A stretch of 64,000 nucleotides of DNA from Lingula anatina (lineage: Eukaryota > Brachiopoda > Lingulata > Lingulida > Lingulidae): positions 787,282 through 851,281 of the forward strand of contig NW_019775380.1 of assembly GCF_001039355.2 (NCBI RefSeq), in the 5' to 3' direction. Shown here one piece after another: positions 1 through 11,400 of this stretch. A model generated the notes under the pieces. That model had not been told where the DNA came from and ran no database searches. It saw only the letters and a program-made list of their open reading frames with translations. Position numbers and translations under genes: made by a program. Position 1 is the first letter of the stretch, and each line of letters opens with the position of its first letter.

Positions 1-3000
1 CCCCGTTGTTGGTTGCTCTCCTGCACCTTTGCCCTTGTGCTGATTTGCTTGTAAAGATCTACCTGGGTATTCTAGTTCACCTATCCAGCTTGGTGGTGGT
101 TTACCTTTCAATGAAACTTCAGCAGTGTGGTTACCTTGTCCTATGCTAGTATACCTACTGACTTGCGTAGACTCAGTTGCCATACCCTCCCTACCTCGTA
201 ACTGTATTGTTCCATAGGAAGACATTAATCCGTCCTCTTCTTTACTAGGTACTGCAGTGTCCTCACTGGTGTCATCTGTTAGCCACCTTGAAGAAGACTT
301 GACTTCTTTATCTTGCAAAGTTTGAGCACTTTGCTGAGGTGACAAGTCATAGAGGATGGTGGGCACCTCAGTTATCCAGCTAGGCGGAGGATGCCAAGCA
401 TTTGGATGCTGCATCTGTTCAGTCTCTGGTACATCAGTGATCCAACTGGGTGCTGGTCTCCCCCCTTGTGCTGGTGCAGGTGCCCTGGTGGGTTCTGACA
501 CGTCAGTGATCCAACTGGGAGCTGATCTTCCCCCCTTTGTTGGGACAGGGGCGGGGGGATCTGAGACATCAGTGATCCAACTGGGAGGAGGTTTGAAAGC
601 CTCGGGAGGCTTGTAATCTGTTGAGGTAGGTTTTGATGAGGACCTTGTTGCTGTAATGAAATATACAGGTATTCATATCTAAATAAAAAACCGTTAATCA
701 TAAGTAGTCTTCATAATTAATATAAAATTTCATCTGGTAAGATGTTCTTTTTGAATTCAGTCTTCAAAAAGCCTTTGCACACAAAAATCAATATCTTTGA
801 TAACCTTATGTTACATTAATGAAGTACATGTATCTTCAAAGTTTTTCATTAAGAATCTTAGACTGGGTTCCCACAAATTTAGATCGATCCATCGAGGGTT
901 CACGCTAAATTGCTGTCAGCCAAGCGTGCATAAAAGTTAATTACCCCCTTTTTTTAATAGGTGGGACAGACATTTAAGCCAGCTACACTGACAGCAATTA
1001 AGTGAGACTTCCCACCGGGATAGATAGATCTAAAAATCTGTGGGAATGCAGTCGTATGCATTCAAATATGTAATACCCTATACTGAAGGAGTAACTAGCT
1101 ATCTTCTTTAAAATCAAACCAATGTATCATCTATACATTATGCAAGGTACATGTGCTCAACAAACCTAGAGTATGCCTGTCTTTGTCTGGAACATCAGGG
1201 TTCAAACTTGACGGCAACCTGTCCTCTGGAAGTGAACCTCCTTCCTCAAGGTCAGAAAAGGAAAAGGAGTCCTTGGCAGTTTCCCTTACACGATTCTTAT
1301 CCATATCTTTTATTTTCCCAATGTTATTACCGTTGGATGCCAGATAACTCTGNCGAGAAATGGATTTTTACATGAACATTGTCCTTTAATGAAGTACATG
1401 TATCTTCAAAGTTTTTCATTAAGAATCTTAGACTGGGTTCCCACAAATTTAGATCGATCCATCGAGGGTTCACGCTAAATTGCTGTCAGCCAAGCGTGCA
1501 TAAAAGTTAATTACCCCCTTAGAGTTTTTAATAGGTGGGACAGACATTTAAGCCAGCTACACTGACAGCAATTAAGTGAGACTTCCCACCGGGATAGATA
1601 GATCTAAAAATCTGTGGGAATGCAGTCGTATGCATTCAAATATGTAATATCCTATACTGAAGGAGTAACTAGCTATCTTCTTTAAAATCAAACCAATGTA
1701 TCATCTATACATTATGCAAGGTACATGTGCTCAACAAACCTAGAGTATGCCTGTCTTTGTCTGGAACATCAGGGTTCAAACTTGACGGCAACCTGTCCTC
1801 TGGAAGTGAACCTCCTTCCTCAAGGTCAGAAAAGGAAAAGGAGTCCTTGGCAGTTTCCCTTACACGATTCTTATCCATATCTTTTATTTTCCCAATGTTA
1901 TTACCGTTGGATGCCAGATAACTCTGAGTATCCGTAACATTTGTTATCCAGCTGGGTGGGGGCCTCCCTCCTGCGAGTGGAGATCTTTCTTCACTATCGT
2001 CATCAGCTTGTCTTGCAGTCACTGAGGGGCCCTCACTGATAAATGGATGTTCAGGAACCTCTGTTATCCAGCTTGGTGGGGGCCTTCCCCCTTCAGAAAA
2101 GTTAGGAGATCTGAACCCCAGAGGTCCTACTCCAGGTGGAGAACCTGGGAGTTCATATTCAGCAGGCAACTTTGAGGGTCTCTTCCCTGAGGTTGGGTAA
2201 ATCTCATCTTCTTTTGATTTTCTCAATAACCTTAACTTCCTTCTGTACCCTGTCACTGTGATCTCAGTATGGTCTGGAACATCTGTTATCCAGCTAGGAG
2301 GAGGTCTCCCACCAGGAGGAGGGAAACTTCTACCCACTTTGAAATCTGCATTCACAGGAAACTCTGGAACATCAGTTATCCAGCTTGGTGGGGGCCTTCC
2401 ACCTTTTGTCTTAGGATGATCCGACTTGGGACGAAGAGAGGCACGTGCCTGCTGTGTGGGCTCTTGGTATGCAGACTCATGAACATGTCCTCTATGGGTT
2501 TCATGGCGAGCAGATTTTTTGTGTTGATAATATTGTTCTTTAAAATTATTTAAAGGTATAGTCTGGCTTCTGTCATGGCTGTCGTAAGGGAGGGGATGTT
2601 TACCTTTGGTATCAATGCTCTCTGGGGATGGATCTGGACTAGTTGTATGATATTTATGACTGACCACAGGTTTTCTGTTACGTACACCATCCCGACTGCC
2701 TGACCTTTCACCTTCAAAATTCTGTCTGGAATGACCTTGCCTTGACTCCTTATTGTCTGTTCTTTGAATTGTATGGCCAATACTACCTTGATCAATTCTG
2801 TTGTGACCCAGGTCTTGCAAAGTCAGCACTCTCGGGTCATCATTTTTTTGATAGTTTGTCCTATATGAATACACGTGTTTCTTGTGAGTCTTGTGTCTTA
2901 TGTGTCTGCTGGAGGTCAGAGGTGGGATGGAGACCAGCATGTCAGTGGAGAGGCTGTCTAAATCACTTGGAATGTTACTCATGTCCACTTCACTGGATGT

Positions 3001-3758
3001 TGAGTCGCTGCTGTGCCTGTCTGCAGAGACTTCATGGATAACCTTAGCAGACTGGGTCAAAGCTTCTTTTACTGAAATGTGTCGATGTAAGGATTTGAAT
3101 ACTTTCATCTAGGACACAAGTTTTGAGAGAGAGAGAGAGAGAGAGTCACAAAACATTTCAAAACACACCTGAATTTCCATTTTCATGATTACTTTCAGCC
3201 AGCGGGTTAAATAATCTACCATAACCAAAAATACAAACTATTTATGAATTTTTCTTGATTTGATTAATTTTATTAAAACTTAATATCTGGGTTAGATGAA
3301 AATCATGCATATCATTATGAAAAAATGCCACCAGTTTGAGTAACTCAATTCATATAATCTACGAGTGACAATTTAAGTTTGACAGTTAAATATTCATTAC
3401 CCTGTCTAATTTTCTCTTCCTCTTTCACAATCTTCTCAAAGGACTCGTCCACCATTCTCTTCATGTCATACAGCCTCTTCTCATCTCTAGTATGCCTTAT
3501 GCCAGTTTCCAGGGACCTGTTGACTGTCTGGGATAACACTGTGGGTGGCAACAAAAGGTTATTCACCTGTCTTTCATATTTCACTTTTGGGGATTTGCCC
3601 TCAAAATCTTCAATGTAAGCTTGCAATGCATCTGAGGCTGAAGTGAAAATCTTTCCTTGGTAGTCCACAGTGGGAGTTCTTAGATCTCCCATATTCAAGC
3701 TTTTTGCACCTGAGCCGGTGTAGAAAGGATGTCCCTCAAGACGTAACGGAAGAGACAT
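1..3758 (-). CDS. LAS2/C18orf54-like protein with PPSWITDV repeats (5' part, runs off left edge)
   Basis: Three exons are joined by phase: 3758-3401 (start ATG at 3758), 3071-1740 and 650-1 (still open at the edge). Together they give at least 780 codons. Both junctions are phase 1 with good donors and acceptors. The N-terminal exon carries a segment KIFTSASDALQAYIEDFEG that, from memory, resembles the N-terminus of vertebrate LAS2 (C18orf54), a poorly understood protein. The rest is polar and low in complexity. It contains the motif GGRPPPSWITDVPE about nine times, four in exon 2 and five in exon 3, plus degenerate copies. Each motif is separated by 20-70 variable residues. No catalytic domain, signal peptide or membrane segment is visible. 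The repeats look like short linear binding motifs, which is inference. The region between exons 2 and 3 holds a 0.54 kb duplication. Gene reality is fairly sure; family name is moderate. Confidence 0.6.
816..1926. repeat. 0.54 kb direct duplication with an N at the junction
   Basis: Bases 816-1352 and 1386-1926 are nearly identical. They differ by a few substitutions and a 4-base indel near 1520. A 33-base linker starting with the only N of this part (1353) separates them. Each copy contains the 3' end of exon 2 of the PPSW-repeat gene and its donor, but only the right-hand copy is joined to the body of that exon. The left-hand copy is an exon fragment with no acceptor. An assembly overlap or unmerged allele is the simplest explanation; a genuine small tandem duplication is the alternative. 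Confidence 0.85.
3125..3145. repeat. (GA)n microsatellite
   Basis: About ten GA dinucleotides in the intron between exons 1 and 2 of the PPSW-repeat gene. Confidence 0.9.
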
Positions 3759-6587
3759 GATCTTAGCTTGGATTTTTATATAACTACTGCATCAAAAGTG
3801 GCTTAATCCCAACATGCTACAGCAGCGTAGTCTGAATGTTCTCTTTTCCATTTCAATCCATTTCTTATTCTGCTTTATATCCTCCTTGGCCTTAACTGAA
3901 ATGTGAACAATTTATATATATTCCAGTCTTAAAGTAAATTCAGCTTTTAAACATAGCAGATGAAATGCACTTACAATTTAATTGCTTCGTGACTCAAACT
4001 TTCACTAATGTAAATGTCCTCCTTGTTGCCAGTTACATTTACGAAATCCCAATTTAACTGTCACAAACGGTCAACCTTTTGCAATTTATCAATCTTCATA
4101 AACTAAATAAAGGTACCTCATCAACAGTTCAAACACAAGGCCATTGACAAAATTTGGTGTCATGTTGCTTCCTTTTACTCTAAAAAAAGTACTGAACAAA
4201 CAGCAATACAAACTAACCTTTAGTTCGCTATTCCCTTCAGAAGGAAATATTTTGAAATCACTGCCTGCCCTATGAATACAAATGAAAAGGCTAGGTTATT
4301 TCAGATGTCGCTTTACTTTTTCAATTTGAATTTCCCACAATGCATATTTTTGCAATGAAACAGATCCAGCAAAATAAAGGCTTGCTCACTGAAGCAACAT
4401 AAATAAACTCAGCCCTCTATTGCATATTTGACTTACAAGGCTTTAACATTACCAAATTTGAAAGGCTCACCTGGGTGAGACGTGTTGAATATTATTGATC
4501 AAATCATTGTCAAACTCTATATGAATGTAGCTCTATTAGAGGTGCAGACATGAAAAAGAACAGTTTAGCTAAATACACAGTTCATGTTTTGTTATCAAAC
4601 ATCATTTCTAAAGAGGGCATCTGTAAGTACACATGACTATTAAGAGCTGACAGCCTATAAAGCACTCGATAACATATATTCAAGCAGGATAAAATACCAT
4701 ACATTATTTGAACATCATTTTCAAATAATATAGTTATCTTTTATTTCTAATGCAACTTCATGCTTATCTTAATGTCTATTAGTCCAAACATTTCATACTG
4801 AGTCTGACAATTGTGCTTCCATTTTTTTCAAATGTTAACATTCAGTTTCTCATATTGTAACTTTAAAAAAAAATTAACACCACAATCACATTAAAGATCT
4901 GATCAAATTTGCATTTTTATAGAATGATAAAAAACAAATGTGCTATGTTACAATACTTTTATCAAAAACAAATTAAATCATTCATTAAAGAAAGTTAGTG
5001 GAATTCAAATAAACAATTCAAATAAATGTTGTATTGTTAACAATTACTATTACTCAGTATAGAAAAAGAACATTTAAACCAAAACCTTTCCTCAGAGAGC
5101 ACTCTTCTCAACTCCACTCACAGTTGTAGCCAAAATTCAAACTGCTTCACAAGCGCACATAAGACATTATAAATTAGGTAAGAATAAAGGTGGCACCACC
5201 TTAGTGTACATTGTGGTTGGACCATTGTTTGTCGTGTTAAATCCTGGTGCTGATACTGAAGTTATGGAAGATACTTCTCTTGGTGTAAGCACACACATTT
5301 ATCTCAGCGGTCTCTTTCGTAACACAACAAACAGGATTTAACTACCACTCAGTCAATCCAAATGAGCATAGTAACTAGCCCCTTATAATATAGATATTGA
5401 CGCAAACACCACTGTTCTTATCTTTTCTGATAAAACTTGATGAGAATTTAAGCCGTATGCAAATACCCACATTTCTGGACAATTTCTTGTGTTCACAGAG
5501 CTTGATTACTATCTAAAGTTATTATAAATCATTAAATCTTGTGACTTTTTTGTATTAGTTTCATTAATCCAGCCAATAAGACCACTCCAAATATTTTAGG
5601 TTCTGAATAAGTGAATCATATGTTACATGTGAAACCAGTGGATGATATGAAAAAGAAACTTCGGGACTCTATTCTAACAGTGCCCCTCCCCCCCTCTCCA
5701 AAGCAAATGGATTAAACTGCACTGCTTCCCTTGTTCAGTTCAGAAACATTTGCTCCATTAATATATAAGGTGAAAAAGTAAGATAAACAAAAGGTTGTCA
5801 TCGTTCACGATTTGTTTAATAACTAAAAAATTCTTATACAATGGGCAAAAGTAGTTATTAGTAAAGTTCTGAACTGCAAGCAAAGTTTTGTTCACAATGA
5901 TGTGACAAGTTGGCAGCAAGTTCTGGTAGAGTTTGGCCAATCAGGAGGCTTCTTACAACACAATGAAATGAATCAACACAGAGCCCTATTTTAGTACATC
6001 TTTTTAAAAGCTTTCCTGTCTTACAGTATGAAAAATAATCATACTGCCTACCATCTTTTCTAAAACAAATATTGGTTATTTGAAAAAATAAATATTTGGT
6101 TGGTAGACATTTATGCCATAATTCAAAGTGTCTTTAAATACAATGTTGCTCTACAACTAGCTAGACAGATGGTATTGTGCACTCTTTTTTAAGCCAAGAT
6201 TCCATCAAGCATTTAGTTAAGATATCAGTATATTTTTGTTACAAAATGAATACAAAAGACAATGTTTCATAACTTTAAATCACTTTGGTGTAATTTCAAG
6301 CAACCAGCCTCACCCAAAAAAGTATTTTGCCAATTTTGACTTCTTTCTCACAGTTTCTAAACTCACTTCCAGTGCATTAATTTTTTTTTTGACAATTTAA
6401 AAAATACTTTTACAGATGGAATACAATGATTCATGATCTGTTATCCACACATATTGAATAGAGAGCACTACAACCCCTAAAATTCTACAATATTTAGTGG
6501 TTATATACTGTATCTTTAACATGGAGTAAATTGAATAAAATGAGCACTAAAAGGTTAAATAAATTAAACTGCCTGCCTCCTTAGCAG

Positions 6588-6682
<95 letters not shown>

Positions 6683-7461
6683 ATACATTAGTGCCTGACT
6701 CAGTTTACAACAATATCAAGATCCAAACTAGTCACCAAATCTATGACCTCAATGAGAAGATTATTCAGGATCAATGCAGATCAAACTTGTTACAATCATA
6801 ATTTTAATTGTTTCACATAATTACTTATTTCAAAGGAAATTTATACACTTTACAAATAATCTGACTGCTGACTGCTTTAGTAGGTCTCCCTTACTACCAC
6901 AAGCGATAATGAGCATTACCACAACACTGTGGATACCTGTGTGTTTCCCTGCATACTGTCAGGTTACCTCATATCAATACCATAAACCTCGATGTATTCC
7001 TTAACCTGTGGTAAATTACTGCACATAATGTTTTTCTTTATGTTAGATCATCTTAAATATAACATGCTATTGTTTTTGATTCCTAAATTGAAGGACATAA
7101 ATAGTTTATGCCTCTTTAATAGCACCGATTCAACCTTGTCCACTGTTAGTGATTATCTTTGAAAAAGGTACAAAATTACTATCAGTCTGCCCCACCAACT
7201 GGATCACTTTACCAAAATGACAATCACATATATCTAACCATAGGCTTATGAAACCTAGGAGTATGGGCACTGATAGGGGTAATCATAGACAGGGGTAGAA
7301 ACAACCATTGTTCAGGTTGTGGCTGCTGGAATTGTTCCCCATAAAGTTGCACAAAAAACCTGGGTACCTGCCTATAGACACATGGAACTATTGTCTAAAA
7401 TAAGTTTGAACAAGTGTCTAAAATCAGATTGAACACAACTGAACATTGACCTAAAATAATA
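3759..7461. other. Intergenic, no gene seen
   Basis: AT-rich sequence between the start of the PPSW-repeat gene and the end of the small divergent gene. Open frames are short and unrelated to anything I recognise. The only clear structure is a long TA microsatellite at 6589-6678. Promoter and 5' UTR of the PPSW-repeat gene should lie just above 3758, but I see no unambiguous TATA box. Confidence 0.6.
6589..6678. repeat. (TA)45 microsatellite
   Basis: An uninterrupted run of about 45 TA dinucleotides. It is self-complementary and can form a cruciform; length is probably polymorphic and may be underestimated by assembly. Confidence 0.97.
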
Positions 7462-8136
7462 TCATAGTTGTTCGTTTATAAGTAAGCTACTACAGATAAT
7501 GCCAAGGAGATCATCATGAAGACCACGCTCCGCATCTTCAACTCCAATGTGGCATAGGTTCTGCTCTAAGGCTGTAAAATGTGACTCACAACTAAGACAA
7601 TGCTGCAGAAGATTCAGATATTCTTCAACACCTGTCTGAGGCACATTTGCAAGATATGTTGACCAGACAAGATCTGGAACAAAGATTTGAGAAAGAGAGC
7701 GGGACAGGAACTTCTGGCCAAACAGATTCTGAGAAGGAAGTAGAGCTGGATCAGACACACCCTCAGGGAACCAGCATCCAGCCTCACATGACAGGGCATG
7801 ACCAAGAACCCCCAGGGCAAGAGACAGCAAGGCCATCCTCAAAACAGCAGGAGGTGAGACACTGAGGCAGAACTAAAGTAACTAAAAGTGACGACCTAGC
7901 AAGGTGTGTTAGCTGTGACCGGCCAGTGTAACTAACAATAAGTGATAACGTCAAGTGTAAACTGAATTTCTCCTTATGATTATGAGAACTCTTATCTTAC
8001 CTCTTTCACTTATCCTATCAAACCTCAAACAATTAAAATGTTCTTACACATAAAAATTAAAATCGATTGGCAATTCTACGAGTGCAACCCATAAAACCGA
8101 TTACAGTTCACGAAGCATATTTACCTCTTCAAACAT
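7462..8136 (-). CDS. Unrecognised 140-residue protein, divergent from MAP2K5
   Basis: Proposed two-exon gene. Exon 1 is 8136-8125 (ATG in a good context, residues MFEE, donor gtaaat). Exon 2 is 7872-7462 (acceptor after a T-rich stretch, stop at 7464-7462). Both ends are phase 0, so the product is 140 aa. A TAG sits in frame immediately before the exon 2 acceptor, so the upstream extension must be spliced. The second half reads as ordinary globular, mostly helical protein (for example VWSTYLANVPQTGVEEYLNL) rather than random translation. The stretch at residues 20-40 is hydrophobic but follows a non-signal start, so secretion is doubtful. I do not recognise the family. The start codon lies 315 bases from the MAP2K5 ATG on the other strand, suggesting a shared bidirectional promoter. 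If exon 1 is wrong, the alternative start is the ATG at 7836, which gives a signal-like N-terminus. Confidence 0.45.
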
Positions 8137-8450
8137 GGCGCTTCTTGTAAATATGACTAGTTCCTTTTTAAAACTAGTCGTTTGGGTGGAATAATATAGA
8201 ATTTGCACATAGTATTCAATAAATACATACAAATAAAACCATTATAAAGAAAAATTTTGTCATTTATTACATTTTATGGCCAATTTACATTTATAAGCAA
8301 TACTGATATCAGAATATTTCGTTCTATAGAACCAATCAACAAAGTCACTACCGCTTCATAACGCCACCTATCCCTGTGTTAACCATGGTTTTTTTCAGGA
8401 AAGGGAAAATGTCTAAATAGTTAGAATTGTTTTACTAAAGAATTTCAGAG
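8137..8450. promoter_or_regulatory. Probable bidirectional promoter / 5' UTR gap
   Basis: The 314 bases between the divergent start codons of the 140-residue protein and MAP2K5. There is no clear TATA box. A sequence ending in tttcag immediately before the MAP2K5 ATG (8446-8448) could be a splice acceptor, in which case the MAP2K5 5' UTR is itself split. Assignment as promoter is inference from the head-to-head layout. Confidence 0.35.
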
Positions 8451-11400
8451 ATGGAAGGGAATAATTTTGTGATCAGGATCAGGACAGGTGAAGGAGAAGA
8501 CATGGAATGGATGGTGAACCCTTATACAGTCACCTTTCACGAGGCGCTGGTAAGTTAACACACAAATCGGCCCTGCCATGTACAATGTATACAGTACCAG
8601 TACGTGGTAACGTTGTGTCCATACGCCCTAGTAGTAGGATTAATTCTTTTGCCAGTGTTAGATAGTCAGTAAGTTAGACATGATTATTTGCCTTTGGTGA
8701 TGAATGCAAAAGGGTGGCTATTGCATTTTTAAACATTTGCTGTAATGTATGCTCTTTCATTCCTGCTGTAGAAATCAAGATGATAAATTTTCTTAGTTTT
8801 GTATTGTTTTCTTTTCCAACATCAGTCAAGTTTTTTGAATATTTGCACTGCAAAAGTTAGACTCGGAAAAGAAGCTGTGTAAGCTAAGAATGGTCAATGT
8901 ACTAGACAATAAAATTTTTAAGAACTGTGCGAACACTGTTCCTTGCATACACTCATCCAGGTACTGCTGAAAAACCAAGTGGCTGATTAATTTGAGTAGG
9001 TTAGTGACAAGTGTATTGGGGTTCAATGCTTAAGAACCACACTTAGATCACTTCATCTCTCCTTGTAAATTGAATATCCTCAAATGACATACTTGTTGAC
9101 TTAAGTCATTTAAGTACAGACATATTATGTGAAAGTGACCTAGTGCACGTTATGCTTCAGGAAGTGATGACCAGAGTTGTACCTCATGCCTCAATATCAG
9201 CATTTGACTGTAAGTAAACCTGTTGCATTATTGGCTCTTAAAAATAGCGTTTGTCTTAAAGATACAAATTCTTTGATTCAATCCAGTATACATATTTACT
9301 CGACAGAATCATTGAAAACAAATAAAAATGATATCTTGTCTGCAGTGCAACTTAAAACATATAGTGTATATTTAGTATTGTAGAAGATCTACACTGTATG
9401 TTTCACCATAAAATAAATACAGTACATTGATAAACAACTGAAAGAAATATAATACATTCTTTTTTTTACCACAAAAACAACAGTTATAGCAATTATTCTG
9501 AAATATGTACTTGTCATTGGACCATGTGACCTCCATAGATGGCTATACTCTGTAATAATATTTTAAGAGATTATTACCAGAAAAAAAACTTTTTAAGAAA
9601 AAAAAAACAGGGACTAACTTTGAATGTAGAAATGGATTCAGTTATTATGGTAAAATTGTCCCTGGAAAGTTCATATTTTGGGCAAATGAACAGTTGTTAT
9701 CCTTTTAATCAAGTGTAAACTGAATTTCTCTTAATGATTGAGGAGAGGAATACTTATCTTTTGGTATTTTCAGATGAAGATGAAGATGGGGACAAGATAA
9801 CTGTCAGAAGTGATGATGAAATGAAAACCATGATAGTCAATGTGAGTTTTGTTATTGGTTGTCTGTATGTGAATGGTTCAGATGACCTGTATTTGTAGTC
9901 TTATTCTGGTATTTTATTGTATAATTTGCATTGCAAATTTTTCTTAAGTTTTAGTAAATTATGAATTCATGTCAAAATGAAATAATTTATTTTTGATTTC
10001 TGTATTGTGTATGTTATAAATACTTCATGTCATGAAAATGTAGAATGTTTGTCATAGATTAAGTGTTTTTATTATTTCACTTTTTTTTTTCAATTTCAGT
10101 ATTTGAATTCTACAAATGAAATAGCAGCAACAAGTGGAAATTTACAGCCCTTAGTCATTTTTCCAAGAGGTATTTTTTTAAATAATTCACTTATAATTTT
10201 ATAACACTAACAGAGATGTGATGAATATTATATACATAATTGTTTTAAATTGTATTATGAAAGCATGTTTTTTTTCTTGTGATATTTCAAAATAGCTGCC
10301 GTAAATAAAAACCTTGCCATATACTGACATCGATAGTATATTTTCAGTTTATCTGATTAGTTTGTTTTATCACTCTGTTAGCCAGCAAGTCCTCTGATAA
10401 AAGAAACATACATGGGTTGAAGGTATGCATAATTGACAAAGTTGTGAATTGATATAATGATCGCTGCATTTTTTTTTTTCATTTTAGAGATTAATGATAC
10501 CTGTAAAGTTTCTGATAAAAAATCTTATTCCAGTTTTTTTAAGGAATTAAAGATATTTTGAATTATTGAGAGAGCAAGATATTAATAGCAGATAAAAATT
10601 TTAATGTAAAAGAATCAGTTGTGATAAAAAAGCTCACATAAAAGAATATGTGCTTGACTGTTATGTAGATATATATCACAATAACTGTTTTATTTCATTT
10701 CAACATATGTAATAGATGTAACATGTAAGTTCTGTATATATTTAATATGCATTAGTATATATGTATTTGTAACTACAGGTAAAAACAAAGAGTCCAAATG
10801 CTGTACCAGCAGGAGACCCAGGCATTGTACATGGTAGTAGGTAAGATAAGACTGCATGTGTAATATTAACCATTGATCCCATGTCAAATAATAACGAAAT
10901 TAAGGCCAGGCTAGTAATGTTTTGTAGAAAATGCCAACTATTGATCGCCATTGCTATGCCAGCAAAATTGATCAAATTGGTTTTGGCCACTGTTTCTGTT
11001 TTAGCCCTGTAGATCCTAAGACCTGGTTGTCTCAAAGATCCTAATAGCTCTTAGAATATAATGAGAAGACTGCCAATGGTCACCCTCTCGTCTTTGATTT
11101 AAAAAATTGCTTTTTTGTACTGTGTGCAATGGGTAGAAAAAGACAAGAAATGATTGTTTTACACTAACATATTATGACAGTGGCCCAAATGTATTGTCAT
11201 TACTTACTGCTTTTTTATCATAAAAATGATATTGTAGATGGTGTAATATTATAAAATATATATTTGGATATCAAAACAATGAAATATCATCATAATCTCA
11301 TCTCTTTTCTTTTATTTTAGGAAACAACAGGCCAGTGATCTACAAGAGATCTTGGCCTGTGGACATATATCTGATGCACACCTTCATTACATTGAGATAC

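Noticed and set aside
356-616. Plus-strand open frame with repeated TSVIQLG
   Set aside because: It is the antisense of the PPSWITDV repeats of the minus-strand exon; repeats in one strand always make repeats in the other.
1151-1937. Two similar plus-strand frames (about 64-74 aa each)
   Set aside because: They are the antisense of the duplicated exon end and recur only because of the 0.54 kb duplication.
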